Shown piece by piece: positions 49,601 to 59,837 of a stretch of DNA of 64,000 nucleotides (within the stretch, counting starts at the first letter, position 1; every line of letters begins with the position of its first letter). Below the pieces are notes generated by a model. It worked only from the letters and a program-made list of their open reading frames with translations. It searched no databases and was not told where the DNA came from. The translations under genes were made by a program, and so were the position numbers. Source of the stretch: Tubiluchus corallicola (taxonomy: Eukaryota; Priapulida; Priapulimorpha; Priapulimorphida; Tubiluchidae); NCBI GenBank assembly GCA_030141605.1, contig JAQGDQ010000133.1, positions 470,043-534,042 on the forward strand. The letters are read 5' to 3'.

Positions 49601-52600
49601 TGGTGATAAGTCCCAGTTTTAAAATTATAGACCCATTTCAATTCTTCCCTGTTTTTCCAAAATTCTTGAAAGACTAATGTATAATAGACTACTAAGTTTC
49701 GTAAAAAAACAATATATTATATAACAAACAACTAGGCTTTAGACAAAACCACTCCACTTACATGGCTCTACTTGAACTTCTTGATTTAATATCAAATGAA
49801 ATTGACAATAATGAATTTACAATAGGTATTTTTATTGATTTATCTAAGGCCTTTGATACTATTGACCATCAAATACTCTTAGATAAATTAAACAACTATG
49901 GTGTCAGAGGTCTACCTTTACAATGGTTTACAAGTTATTTACACAACAGAAAACAATCCGTACTAATTGAAAACACATTTTCTTCTTTGAAGCAAATCAA
50001 TTATGGTGTCCCCCAAGGCTCAATCTTAGGTCCATTGCCTTTTCTTCCCTATATTAATGATCTCCACAATGTCTCCACTCTGCTAGACTTCATTTTATTT
50101 GCCGATGATACTAACATATTCTATAATCACTGTAAACCAAGAACTTGTACACCTCTCCACCTGGTTTAAAGCTAATAAGTTATCACTGAATATTGAAAAA
50201 ACCAAATTTATTGTATTCACAAATAAAAATAAAAGAATCCCTAGTTATCTTACAGTAAAAATCGTTGAAGTTCCAATAAATAAAGTAAAATATACTAAGT
50301 TCTTAGGTATCATCATTGATGAACACCTAACTTGGCAAGAACATCTTAGATTTATCGAAAGCAAAATCTCAAAAATCATAGGCATTATATATAGAGTTAG
50401 ACACATATTGCCTAACTCAGTACTTGTAATATTATATAATTCTCTTTTTTTACCATATCTAAATATAGGCACACGTTATAGGCTGCACCCAAGGCATCAC
50501 TACATACAGTGCAACACTAATGTTAGAAAATTTTCTATTAAATACAATGGCCCTTACATATGGAATTCAATTGCTCCAGCTATTAAAAATGTCAACTCGC
50601 TTTCCATATTTAAAAAAAATATATAAATTAAACTTACTCAAAACATATAACTGATGACTCAATCATGATTTGTTGTTTTCTTTTTCAAAAACTGTATAGT
50701 AAAATCAAATTTTTAATACTTCCCACACGTATTTATATTTGTATATATTGTAATGTTGTATCTATGTTGTATATGTAATGTTGTATATTGTAATGTTGTA
50801 TATTGTAATGTTGTATATATTGCAATTTTTTTCGTAATTCTAGTGGCCTACCATAAGCTAGCTTCCTAGGTCTCTAGCGCAGTATACATGAATTTTATCA
50901 TATTTTTGTATTAACAAAACCTGATGCACATGTAATGTAATCTTATGTAATGTGATGTATATGTATATTGCGTAATAAATCTATTAAAATCTAAATCTAA
51001 AATCTAGAGAAACAGGGTCAACCAAGTCTAAACTCTCGTAGTCGGGGATTAATTAATTGCACAGTTAGCAGCCACTACTACCATTGTATAAAAGACCCAT
51101 TTGGGCGCCAGAATCGACGCATTTGTTCAAGAAAATAATTTCTGTGTTGCGTTACAAAACGCGATGTCTATAGTTGGCTAAAGTACCTATATATTGTTGG
51201 CCTATTAGGTGGGTCTTCTTTGATTACTTAGTTACAAATTAATTTTTGAAATTTACCTAAAGTTTCTGTAAAGTAATTGAATAATTATTTTTGTGAATAC
51301 GATCATGTAATTGATATAAGAAACAACTAAAACACCCACCATGCGTAAAACTCTGCTGCTGAACGCAAAATAAAATCATTTCACAAGAGATACTGCGAAG
51401 AAACTTAAAAAGTGATAATTATATATTAAACGTTTTTTCTTATTAATTGATCTACTTTCCTTTGAATAGGCAGCTGGTATACAACTTAACTTAAAGCATA
51501 CCAAACGCTCAGTGAGTTACACGTTAACGTTAGGTTATCGTCGGCTCGCTTGGAATAAGCATTGCTAATAATGAACAACTAAATCTCACTGTTTAATGTT
51601 TAATACTGACGTGTTTAATGCTGAAGGTAGAGAAAGTGCGGAAAGACAATTAACTGCTTTTAATTATGTTATTAAACATTATGGCGGTTAGGAACATAGT
51701 GAATTATTAAAAAATTAATAAATAAAAATAAAAGAATATTAAGTGCAACATCAAATTTTGCTGGTGCCCAAATGTCCCCATGTCAAAATGGCCGTGCCCA
51801 AATGGCCATGCCCAAATGTCACGTACTCAATTAGAAGGTGATTATTTTCATATAATAGTTGAACTTATGAAAAAACAGAAATTTTATGCAATTAAACTGT
51901 ATACCTGTATGTGCACGTTTTTTGAATAAGATGGAAACAACTACACCTTGGCCTGGAGAAAGTCTGACAGAGTATATGTGATAATGAAAAAGGCCAGAAA
52001 TACATTGTAATACTTTGGTGTTTTTTCTTTGCACTAGGCATTGGGCTTGACAGTTGTCAGGTGTCGAATCAAAGATCATCAAGTTATAAACTGGTTATTT
52101 TGGTTTTTTAATAACTGTATAAAATGGTTTGTTAGTGTTCCAAAAGCAAATTAATGCATTTTCATTACTTTACAGCAATTTCTGAACGACGAGGATTATG
52201 ACGACATAGAGAATTTGGATGAACAATTGCAAGCATTTGCAAGTAAGAAGTTCAAGCAAATACACTCTGTCATTATTATTTCACAATACGCAAGCAACAG
52301 CCAACATGAATAGTCAAGTAACTCATAATCATTTTGATTTCAGAAAAATTTTTAGAGATTGACACTAATCATGATGGTGAGTTAGATGTAATGGAGCTGA
52401 AATACATGCTGGAAAAATTGGATCAACCAAAAACACACATGGAAGTAAAGAAAATGATCGCACAAGTTGACTCACGTGGTGTAGGCACATTAAACTATAA
52501 TGATTTTGTGCTTATGATGATTGGAAAGAAAAACAGTGTATTGAAAAGGTTTGTTTACATTTTGCTATTACAGCTGTTGCTATAAGAGCATTTTACAATG

Positions 52601-53342
52601 ACCAAAAATAATGTATGTGTACATGCATGAAATACGAATGGTGCACTAAGTTACAATAGTACATCTCTGGTGGATGAGGAATTAAGACTGATGCATGTGA
52701 CAATGTTCTATTTAGTAATTATGATGTAAAGTTCTGTAATAACTGGTTTGTGAATAACAGAATCCGACAAGCAGAATCGCATCATTGGTGAATAAACCTC
52801 TTCAGTGTTTCCCTACATGCAGTTTAGGATTGTAGGTTAATGTTATTGGAGTCCTTAGCATCCTGCTGGCATGTATCAGGCTATAAACCCAAAATAGTGG
52901 AATAAAACTGCAAAGCATTCGGTGTAAATGCATATCCCTTCGGTCACAAATATGGCATTGTCCATGTACACAAATCTGTTGCTAATATAGTGTAAGATAC
53001 ATGTTGGGACTCTGAAAGGGATTATTCTGTTACAATTCGATTTGCAGTGACAGGATTTTTCAAATATGTCCTATCAAGAACAACAATGAAAATAGCATAT
53101 AGAGCACTAATCATAGCCAGCACCTGATATTTCATGCTAGCCTATGAAAGTCTAGTTGTTAAGTAACTTATTAGACAGCCTGTGTTACAATAGATTATTT
53201 TTTCTGTAAGTATTTATAAATATACATATTAAATGAATTATTGATTTTCAGAATTTTGATGTTTGAAACACTTATAAAAGCACAAGAGCTGAAAAAACCA
53301 GATGGGCTTCCTCAGAAGAAAACATTAGCAGATCTTCCATAG
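46612..53342 (+). CDS. AIF1: Allograft inflammatory factor 1 (IBA1), complete five-exon coding region
   Basis: Spliced coding exons: 46653-46665, 47230-47291, 52176-52242, 52344-52548 and 53252-53342. They give a 145-residue protein (vertebrate AIF1 is about 147). The start is MDAQGGKKYGQVIKQQEEEL; then INKQFLNDEDYDD, the first EF-hand loop DTNHDGELDVME (54-65), LEKLDQPKTHMEVKKMI, the second loop DSRGVGTLNYND (90-101), and an end ...TLADLP. AIF1 is a small cytosolic Ca-binding, actin-bundling protein of macrophage-like and phagocytic cells. Loop 1 is canonical (Asp1, Asn3, Asp5, Asp9, Glu12); loop 2 has Val at position 5 and Asp at 12, so it probably binds Ca weakly or not at all. The 5' UTR exon part starts after TTTCAG at 46612. 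Intron 2 (4.9 kb) has taken in a LINE and a MITE. Confidence 0.96.
46653..46665 (+). CDS. AIF1: AIF1 coding exon 1 (start codon)
   Basis: ATG GAT GCA CAA G then donor GTAAAA, encoding MDAQ and the first base of Gly. The exon begins with 5' UTR at 46612 after an acceptor. Confidence 0.88.
47230..47291 (+). CDS. AIF1: AIF1 exon 2
   Basis: Encodes GGKKYGQVIKQQEEELLKIN then K, the family N-terminal helix GGK.FG......E..L..IN. Acceptor TTTTTGCACAG; donor GTTGGT, weak but the only one in phase. Confidence 0.93.
47455..47495 (+). mobile_element. MITE end fragment
   Basis: GGACAGGTCATTTGGGCCCC then GGACACTTGTGCGCCG matches the left inverted repeat of the element at 31.8 kb. No matching right end was found nearby. 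Confidence 0.5.
47500..48150. other. AIF1 intron 2, proximal part
   Basis: Contains a direct repeat AACGAAGCGCTCAGAAGTC (48006-48024 and 48053-48071) and a G9 run at 48131-48139 just before the LINE. A minus-strand open frame at 47509-47829 shows no family pattern. Confidence 0.5.
48155..51005 (+). mobile_element. 5'-truncated CR1/L2-like LINE in AIF1 intron 2
   Basis: It starts inside the APE endonuclease (FSILSFTETWLND, then TGGGVSLNIKDDL, VLCRPPG, FICGDFNLNLL, TLIDNIFTNC, YISDHFPI). The reverse transcriptase follows: PDSLKIAKVNPIFKTGDK, NYRPISILPCFSKILER, FTIGIFIDLSKAFDTIDHQI, GVPQGSILGPL, LDFILFADDTNIF, NKLSLNIEKTKFIVFTN and EHLTWQEHL. The catalytic FADD is intact, but a stop at 48388, a stop at 49621 (SQF-stop-NYRP) and frameshifts near 49.72 and 50.13 kb break the frame. 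About 240 bp present in the 36.4 kb copy are missing at 50.47 kb. It ends in a 3' UTR with GTAATGTTGTATATT repeats and an AATAAATCTATTAAAATCTAA tail. It lies in sense with AIF1. Confidence 0.93.
51095..51828. mobile_element. Second MITE copy, left end incomplete
   Basis: CCATTTGGGCGCCAGAATCG, the core CTATAGT...GGCCTATTAGGT and the right end CCCAAATGTCACGTACTC match the 31.8-32.5 kb element. The outer left repeat is missing and no target duplication is visible. Confidence 0.75.
51829..52175. other. AIF1 intron 2, distal part
   Basis: No element recognised; it ends in TTACTTTACAG. Confidence 0.5.
52176..52242 (+). CDS. AIF1: AIF1 exon 3
   Basis: Encodes QFLNDEDYDDIENLDEQLQA then FA plus one base. 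Acidic linker before EF-hand 1. Donor GTAAGA. Confidence 0.93.
52344..52548 (+). CDS. AIF1: AIF1 exon 4 (both EF-hands)
   Basis: Encodes KKFLEIDTNHDGELDVMELK through VDSRGVGTLNYNDFVLMMIG and KKNSVLK, that is EF-hand 1, linker and EF-hand 2. Acceptor TGATTTCAG, donor GTTTGT. Junction phases agree with exons 3 and 5. Confidence 0.96.
52549..53251. other. AIF1 intron 4, nothing recognised
   Basis: 703 bp, no element recognised. Confidence 0.6.
53252..53342 (+). CDS. AIF1: AIF1 exon 5, stop codon
   Basis: Encodes the completed Arg, then ILMFETLIKAQELKKPDGLP and QKKTLADLP, stop TAG at 53340-53342. The ending resembles vertebrate AIF1 (short Lys/Pro tail). Confidence 0.95.
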
Positions 53343-53735
53343 GCTGTTAATACCTTACAATGGATGTACAGAATCGTTATAAAAGTGCAATTTGTATTAT
53401 TTTTAATAATGATACCAGTATGTGCTTTGCATTGTTGAAAAAGTTTTTATAGTAATCAGAATAATTGATGCTTAATTTACACATTAACCTATACAATGTC
53501 AGCATAATACCATACAGACACTGCAACGTTTTATTTCTTGTACTTTTTAAGTTACAATTGCATTTAAATTTCAATGTCACAGATGCAGAATAGTTTGATT
53601 TGTAAATACGCAGATATGTAAAATTATCTTTAAATTTTAAAATATGTGTAATATTTGAGTTTAAGTTGTGAGGCCTGCTGTCTGTAAACTAAAATTTATA
53701 AGCAATTTTAATAAAGTTTTTCCATCACTCTGAGA
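53343..53735 (+). terminator. AIF1: AIF1 3' UTR and poly(A) signal
   Basis: AATAAA at 53710-53715 is followed by GTTTTTCC. Cleavage is expected near 53730. The opposing FKBPL signal (TTTATT at 53764-53769, AATAAA on minus) puts that gene's 3' end within a few tens of bases. Confidence 0.7.
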
Positions 53736-53739
53736 CAAA

Positions 53740-54051
53740 AGTAGGCTATGCCTGGTGTTTTCTTTTATTCTTAGTTAATGTTAGATCTCATGTGTCTTAT
53801 GTTTTCATTGATCAATATAATAATAAAACTCATTACAGTAAAAATGTGACTTAGAATGTGATTTTTTAAAGCAATCCAACTAATTGCAGCACATACAGAA
53901 TTTTCTGACACTTTTTCCATGTCAGAATTGGTTACTAGAGAATGTGATCTTTCGTTAACCTCAATTTTTAGGCTCATCTCTACCTTTGATAATAAAAAGC
54001 CAATTTAGAAAACGTAATTTTAAATTTTTGTAATTTGCATTCATGCTACAA
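53740..54051 (-). terminator. FKBPL: FKBPL 3' UTR and poly(A) signal
   Basis: On the minus strand AATAAA at 53769-53764 lies about 285 bases after the FKBPL stop. It is the best candidate signal; others are possible. Confidence 0.5.
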
Positions 54052-55787
<1,736 letters not shown>

Positions 55788-55849
55788 GATGGATGTAGCT
55801 TAAAAATTTGAGCTTCTCAATCCTAATGAACTGTGAACCTGGAAAATTT

Positions 55850-56035
55850 CCAAAAAAAGTCAGAGGAATTCACAGCAGTCTAAAAACCTCAACAATTTCT
55901 GATTCAGTTTTTTTATTTCAGCCACTTAAAAACATTTATAGCCAAAACAACACAACTATTAAAACCTCCAATTCACAGTCAAAAATCACACCAAACGTTT
56001 TGACAGACAACTGCTGCCATCATCAGGGGTAAATT
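55850..56035 (-). mobile_element. Retroelement 3'-end-like sequence with hammerhead-like core
   Basis: On minus, CCCCTGATGATGGCAGCAG then TTGTCTGTCAAAACGTTTGG resembles the CTGATGA...GAAACGTT blocks of Penelope-like elements, with GGCAG/CTGTC able to pair. The invariant G before AAA is missing. An AATAAAAAAACTG run follows near 55.91 kb. Confidence 0.3.
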
Positions 56036-56039
56036 TTAG

Positions 56040-56100
56040 AAACATACAACCAGTTTATATAGGCAGATATAAGCTGCCTATATAAACTGGTTGTATGTTT
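56040..56100. repeat. Perfect 27-bp inverted repeat with 7-nt loop
   Basis: Arm 56040-56066 (starting AAACATACAACCAGTTTATA) is exactly complementary to 56074-56100; the loop is ATATAAG. No mismatch in 27 pairs. Confidence 0.97.
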
Positions 56101-56555
56101 GTAAAGTTTAGGAACTTTAATAAATTCTTTTGACTTTAGAAATTTAGGAAATATGAGGTTTAGAATTTTGAAAAAACATAGAGTGTTTCAAAAGTGGAAA
56201 GCATTCACAACAAACTGGGAACGTAAGCATTTTGGGAATTTAAAAAAAGAGTTTTCAAGAGTGTCAAAGAGGATTCTGTTGCAATGAATAATGGAAAGGA
56301 GAAACCCATGGAGAAACAGCTGAATCACTAGAAGAAATCGTAGAAATATTTATTAAATAGAGAACTGTTATAGCCAAGAAATGCCAAATTTCAATTGGAA
56401 AAAAGAATTGAAGGAAAGATTAGTACATTCATTGACAACTACAAATTGTAGGAAAAGTTGATATACAATTAATAACAGAACAAGAAGTTAAAAAACTTCG
56501 AATTATGTTCTTCTTCAAAGTCTCATTCTATCTATTGTAAATGCAGAGGATTAAC
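56101..56555. other. Intergenic, possibly old LINE
   Basis: Lys-rich, stop-ridden readings on plus suggest decayed retroelement sequence, but no domain can be named. Confidence 0.3.
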
Positions 56556-56559
56556 ATTT

Positions 56560-56800
56560 ACTAGAGCATTCCACGCACTTCTATCTCTAGCTAACACTGT
56601 AAGTTCTTCTACTCCTTAAGATAGGTTTGGTTGAAAGTCGTTGAACATCTTTATTTATTTTAGTTATCCGAGTTATTTTTGGTTTGCCAGGTGGTTTTTT
56701 TGCAAGGTTTTAAGGCTTCCTTTAAGGCGATTCTTACTGGTAATCTTAGACGTCCTAGCCATCTTAATCTGGTAATTTACTAGGCACTGAGGCTGACATA
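56560..56800 (-). mobile_element. LINE RT C-terminal tail (GKPK type), minus strand
   Basis: On minus, QIKMARTSKITSKNRLKGSL, then a frameshift and KKTTWQTKN, follow the pattern RLRWLGH..R....R..K.AL......GKRK.GRPK..W of RTE/CR1-like LINEs. Frames are broken. Confidence 0.5.
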
Positions 56801-56839
56801 CCACGCAGAAAAATATTAGCTTTAGCTGCTCTAAACTCA

Positions 56840-57300
56840 CAAACATTTCTGAAAATCCGAATCTTACCATAGAAACTAAACTACATATTCTGTCATCACT
56901 TGTAGAATTCTTGTACAATTCTGAATTGTGGACAGTCAAAGTTGCCCAGAAGAATGAAATCAATGCTTTCCAAAGACGTCTGTAGAGGTGGATGCTGTGT
57001 ACAAAATAACCAAAAAAATTTCAAATCAGGATTTATATGATTTAACAAAGAAGAAGGAATGGAGTGAGGTCATACAAAAGTGTCAACTTAGATAGACTGG
57101 ACATGTCGTCAAGTTACCACAGGGTTCTCCACTTACTACAGCATTACATCAAGCACTAATAGTACCTGGGAAGAAACCAAGAGGACAGCTGATCACATTT
57201 AGATGTTCTGAAGAAAGACTTATTAATACTCCACTTGACATAAATAATATGAATACTTGGCAAGTGGCAGCAGATTAGGGAACATAGCATCACATTATCA
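56840..57300 (+). mobile_element. LINE RT C-terminal tail (GRPR type), plus strand
   Basis: ETKLHILSSLVEFLYNSELW then KNEINAFQRRL matches K..I....V...LLYG.E.W.....  .L..FQ.R.LR. Further on GKKPRGQLITFRCSEERLIN and NTWQVAAD match GKR.RGRP...WR.......  W..A.DR. Stops interrupt it. It abuts the minus-strand tail head to head. Confidence 0.6.
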
Positions 57301-57671
57301 GTGGTGCTGTGTTGCCTAACGGAAGCACTTAAGATGATGAATTTCTTTTGTTCTAGTGTATAAATCTTCGTTTTTGATTATGCATGGCCATTTTATCTTT
57401 AAAATTTTCTTTAAAAGACGTTTATGAAATGTGTCAATCTACTTTTCTTGAGTAATCGTTAAGCATCATGTTTCACTGTTGTACATAAATAGGCTGGAAC
57501 CAGCTTGGTAGTTGGTAGTTGTAGTTGTTGGGTTAAGACGTGTTTCTTAATTGCTCCAGTGTGCAACAGTGCATAACCAGTTTGTCGCGTATGCAAAGTG
57601 ACACCGAAAAGAACGCGAGTCTTGCATTTTACGAATTTGTGAAATTTATAGTTCTGCTTTAATACGCCAAC
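57301..57671 (+). other. 5' flank / 5' UTR of LINE copy A
   Basis: From about 57490 (GGCTGGAACCAGCTTGG, then TAGTTG repeats) the sequence may be the LINE 5' UTR leading to ATG at 57672. The boundary cannot be fixed because the matching arm runs off the window end. Confidence 0.4.
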
Positions 57672-59837
57672 ATGTCACAGGGCAAAAAGTTATTTTCAAC
57701 GGTAATGCAGAACATTCAGTCAAGTTTTAAAAACGAATTTATAATTGAACATTATAGTGAGACTATCAAAATCAGCGGGAACTGTCTTGCTTGTAGCAAA
57801 GTTAGATTCATATGTTCTAAAATATCACAGATAGAACCAACCGCTACTGGCCATAAAAGTCAAACAAATGGCAATCAGCAATTCACGATTTCTATGCCTG
57901 ACATCAAACAGGTCACAAGAATTAATATATCTCGAACTGGCAAAATCATAATCACCGGAGGAGGCTTCAAAAAATGGGCTGTAACGAAATTGGCGAATCT
58001 GCTGCAATTAATGCGAGAGGAGATTTCTGAGAAACCTACAACAGGTGACTATGAGCTAAATCGTAGTAAAGATCCTTCGGATTTATACTTATCCCAAAAC
58101 ACAACATCAGATACAAGTTATGTATCAATCTTTAGCCAAGAATCTGAGCTTGAAACTATGAGTAGTACGACACCAACAAATACTACTAGTACTATGCCTA
58201 TACGCAGCGGGATTAATACAAATAATTGGCAAATAGACTTAACAAACTTTAACAACACCACATCAGATTCCAGAACACAAACAGAGCAAAACGAATCGAA
58301 TTCGACAACTGCAACCAATGAAGTTAAGTCCATCGGAATTCAGTACGAAAACACACAAGTTTCGTCTGGGAGAAGTGAATTTAATGAAAATTCAATGAAA
58401 TCAACTGAAACTCAATGTACCCTAAACAACTCGTGTACCAGAGAAGCTGCAACACAATGCGAGCACGATAAAGCTCGATTCACATCAGTGGAAACGCAGT
58501 ATGAACGTAACGAACAATCACTAGACCTTCTTGAAGTTCAACGTGAACATACATCTCTAAATGAAATCATTCTAACAGATTTTGATTCATTTCCAAGAGA
58601 AGTGAACCTAGAAATAAGTACCATAGATGCTTTTAAACAAGAAGTATTGCTACTACGTCTATCTCTAGAGGAAAACAACGTGAAAATGAACCACTTGCTA
58701 AACGAAATGACTAGCTTGTTTGTCAAAGTGCAAAAAGAAAATAAAATGATGCAGCCTGCTGTGATTACTACTACGAACACTGGCAATCACGACAACGTAA
58801 ACATTTCCTACGGCAACGCACAGGCAAGTCAATGCTGTAATGCAGATGCTTCCCAAGTCAACGGACAGGCAGGTCAACGCAGTTTGTTAAATGCTTACCA
58901 CGGCAACCTACAGACAGGACCACGCAATACACGAATGTCGAAGAATCTATGGGATACAACTAACACACTCATCTTAGGAGATTCTAGGACATCATACGTG
59001 AAACCCCGACAGATTGGCAAAAACATTCAGGTACATTCTTATAGGGGTTTAACAATTCATGAGTTAGATGAAAAAGTGATAGATAGCTATGCACATACTA
59101 AATTGCATAATGTTGTTCTATGTTGTGGCATAAATGACGTGATGAATTTTCACAAAACTAATAGGCAACTAAATGTTAATGATTTCTTGGCTGTAACGAT
59201 TGAAAGGGTTAGATCTTGCGTAAGTAAAATTAGGAAAGTCTTTTCGCCAGCTAACATTTTCATATGTGACATTCCTGTGATACTTAACAACAAATATGTT
59301 TTTGGAAAAATTCAAATTACGGATACCATTAATAAGACCGTATATCAATTGAACAGCGAATTGTATAAATTAACCAGTAATGAGGACTTGATATTGAGCG
59401 AAGTGGCAAAATTTTTCGTTACTAATGAATTGATAGCAATGGATGGATTACACCTAAGTAGAACATGTGTTGATAAATTAACCCAGGTAATTTCTCACTG
59501 CTTGACCAGTGACAATAAAAGGTGGATTGTGCCTAAACGGTATAATAGTAGGCCAGTAAAGCCCATTATAGGACAAACAGCGTCAATCACACAAAGCAAG
59601 GAAATGAATGATAATTTTATACTACAGCAAACATTGAGAAGACCGGCTTTGCTGCCAACGCCGGTACCTGATCAGGATTGTTACATTGCAACAAACAACA
59701 ACACCACTGATCAAGACCTACTCGTGAATAATAAACAACACAATAGCACATACGCACAGGTACTACACAAACAACCAAAACAGATTAGCACCTCAACCAC
59801 TGGCTCGCCTGCATCAAATTGTGACGCTTTTGAATGA
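57672..59837 (+). CDS. LINE ORF1 (copy A): SGNH-esterase ORF1 protein, 3' end replaced
   Basis: 721 open codons; native sequence ends at Ala719, after which the inversion junction adds Phe-Glu-stop. Residues 1-120 are basic with a Cys pair. Residues 200-292 carry a ladder of short motifs: RTQTE (Q203), GIQYE (Q224), ETQCT (Q248), ATQCE (Q262), ETQYE (Q276), EVQRE (Q290). A coiled coil lies at about 310-358. An SGNH hydrolase domain follows: ILGDSR (Ser438), CCGINDV (Asn488) and MDGLHLS (Asp591, His594), so the catalytic set is complete. ORF1 proteins of CR1/L2-type LINEs bind element RNA, and many carry this esterase domain with unclear role. No stops. Confidence 0.9.
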   Translation: MSQGKKLFSTVMQNIQSSFKNEFIIEHYSETIKISGNCLACSKVRFICSKISQIEPTATGHKSQTNGNQQFTISMPDIKQVTRINISRTGKIIITGGGFKKWAVTKLANLLQLMREEISEKPTTGDYELNRSKDPSDLYLSQNTTSDTSYVSIFSQESELETMSSTTPTNTTSTMPIRSGINTNNWQIDLTNFNNTTSDSRTQTEQNESNSTTATNEVKSIGIQYENTQVSSGRSEFNENSMKSTETQCTLNNSCTREAATQCEHDKARFTSVETQYERNEQSLDLLEVQREHTSLNEIILTDFDSFPREVNLEISTIDAFKQEVLLLRLSLEENNVKMNHLLNEMTSLFVKVQKENKMMQPAVITTTNTGNHDNVNISYGNAQASQCCNADASQVNGQAGQRSLLNAYHGNLQTGPRNTRMSKNLWDTTNTLILGDSRTSYVKPRQIGKNIQVHSYRGLTIHELDEKVIDSYAHTKLHNVVLCCGINDVMNFHKTNRQLNVNDFLAVTIERVRSCVSKIRKVFSPANIFICDIPVILNNKYVFGKIQITDTINKTVYQLNSELYKLTSNEDLILSEVAKFFVTNELIAMDGLHLSRTCVDKLTQVISHCLTSDNKRWIVPKRYNSRPVKPIIGQTASITQSKEMNDNFILQQTLRRPALLPTPVPDQDCYIATNNNTTDQDLLVNNKQHNSTYAQVLHKQPKQISTSTTGSPASNCDAFE
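57946..59828. repeat. Left arm of a large inverted repeat (1883 bp within the window)
   Basis: Matches 62118-64000 in reverse complement with constant coordinate sum 121946, hence no net indels. One base difference was noticed (CCAGAACAC versus CCGGAACAC near 58272, Arg/Gly). The repeat stops sharply at 59828/62118 and continues past the window end on the right. Confidence 0.95.
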
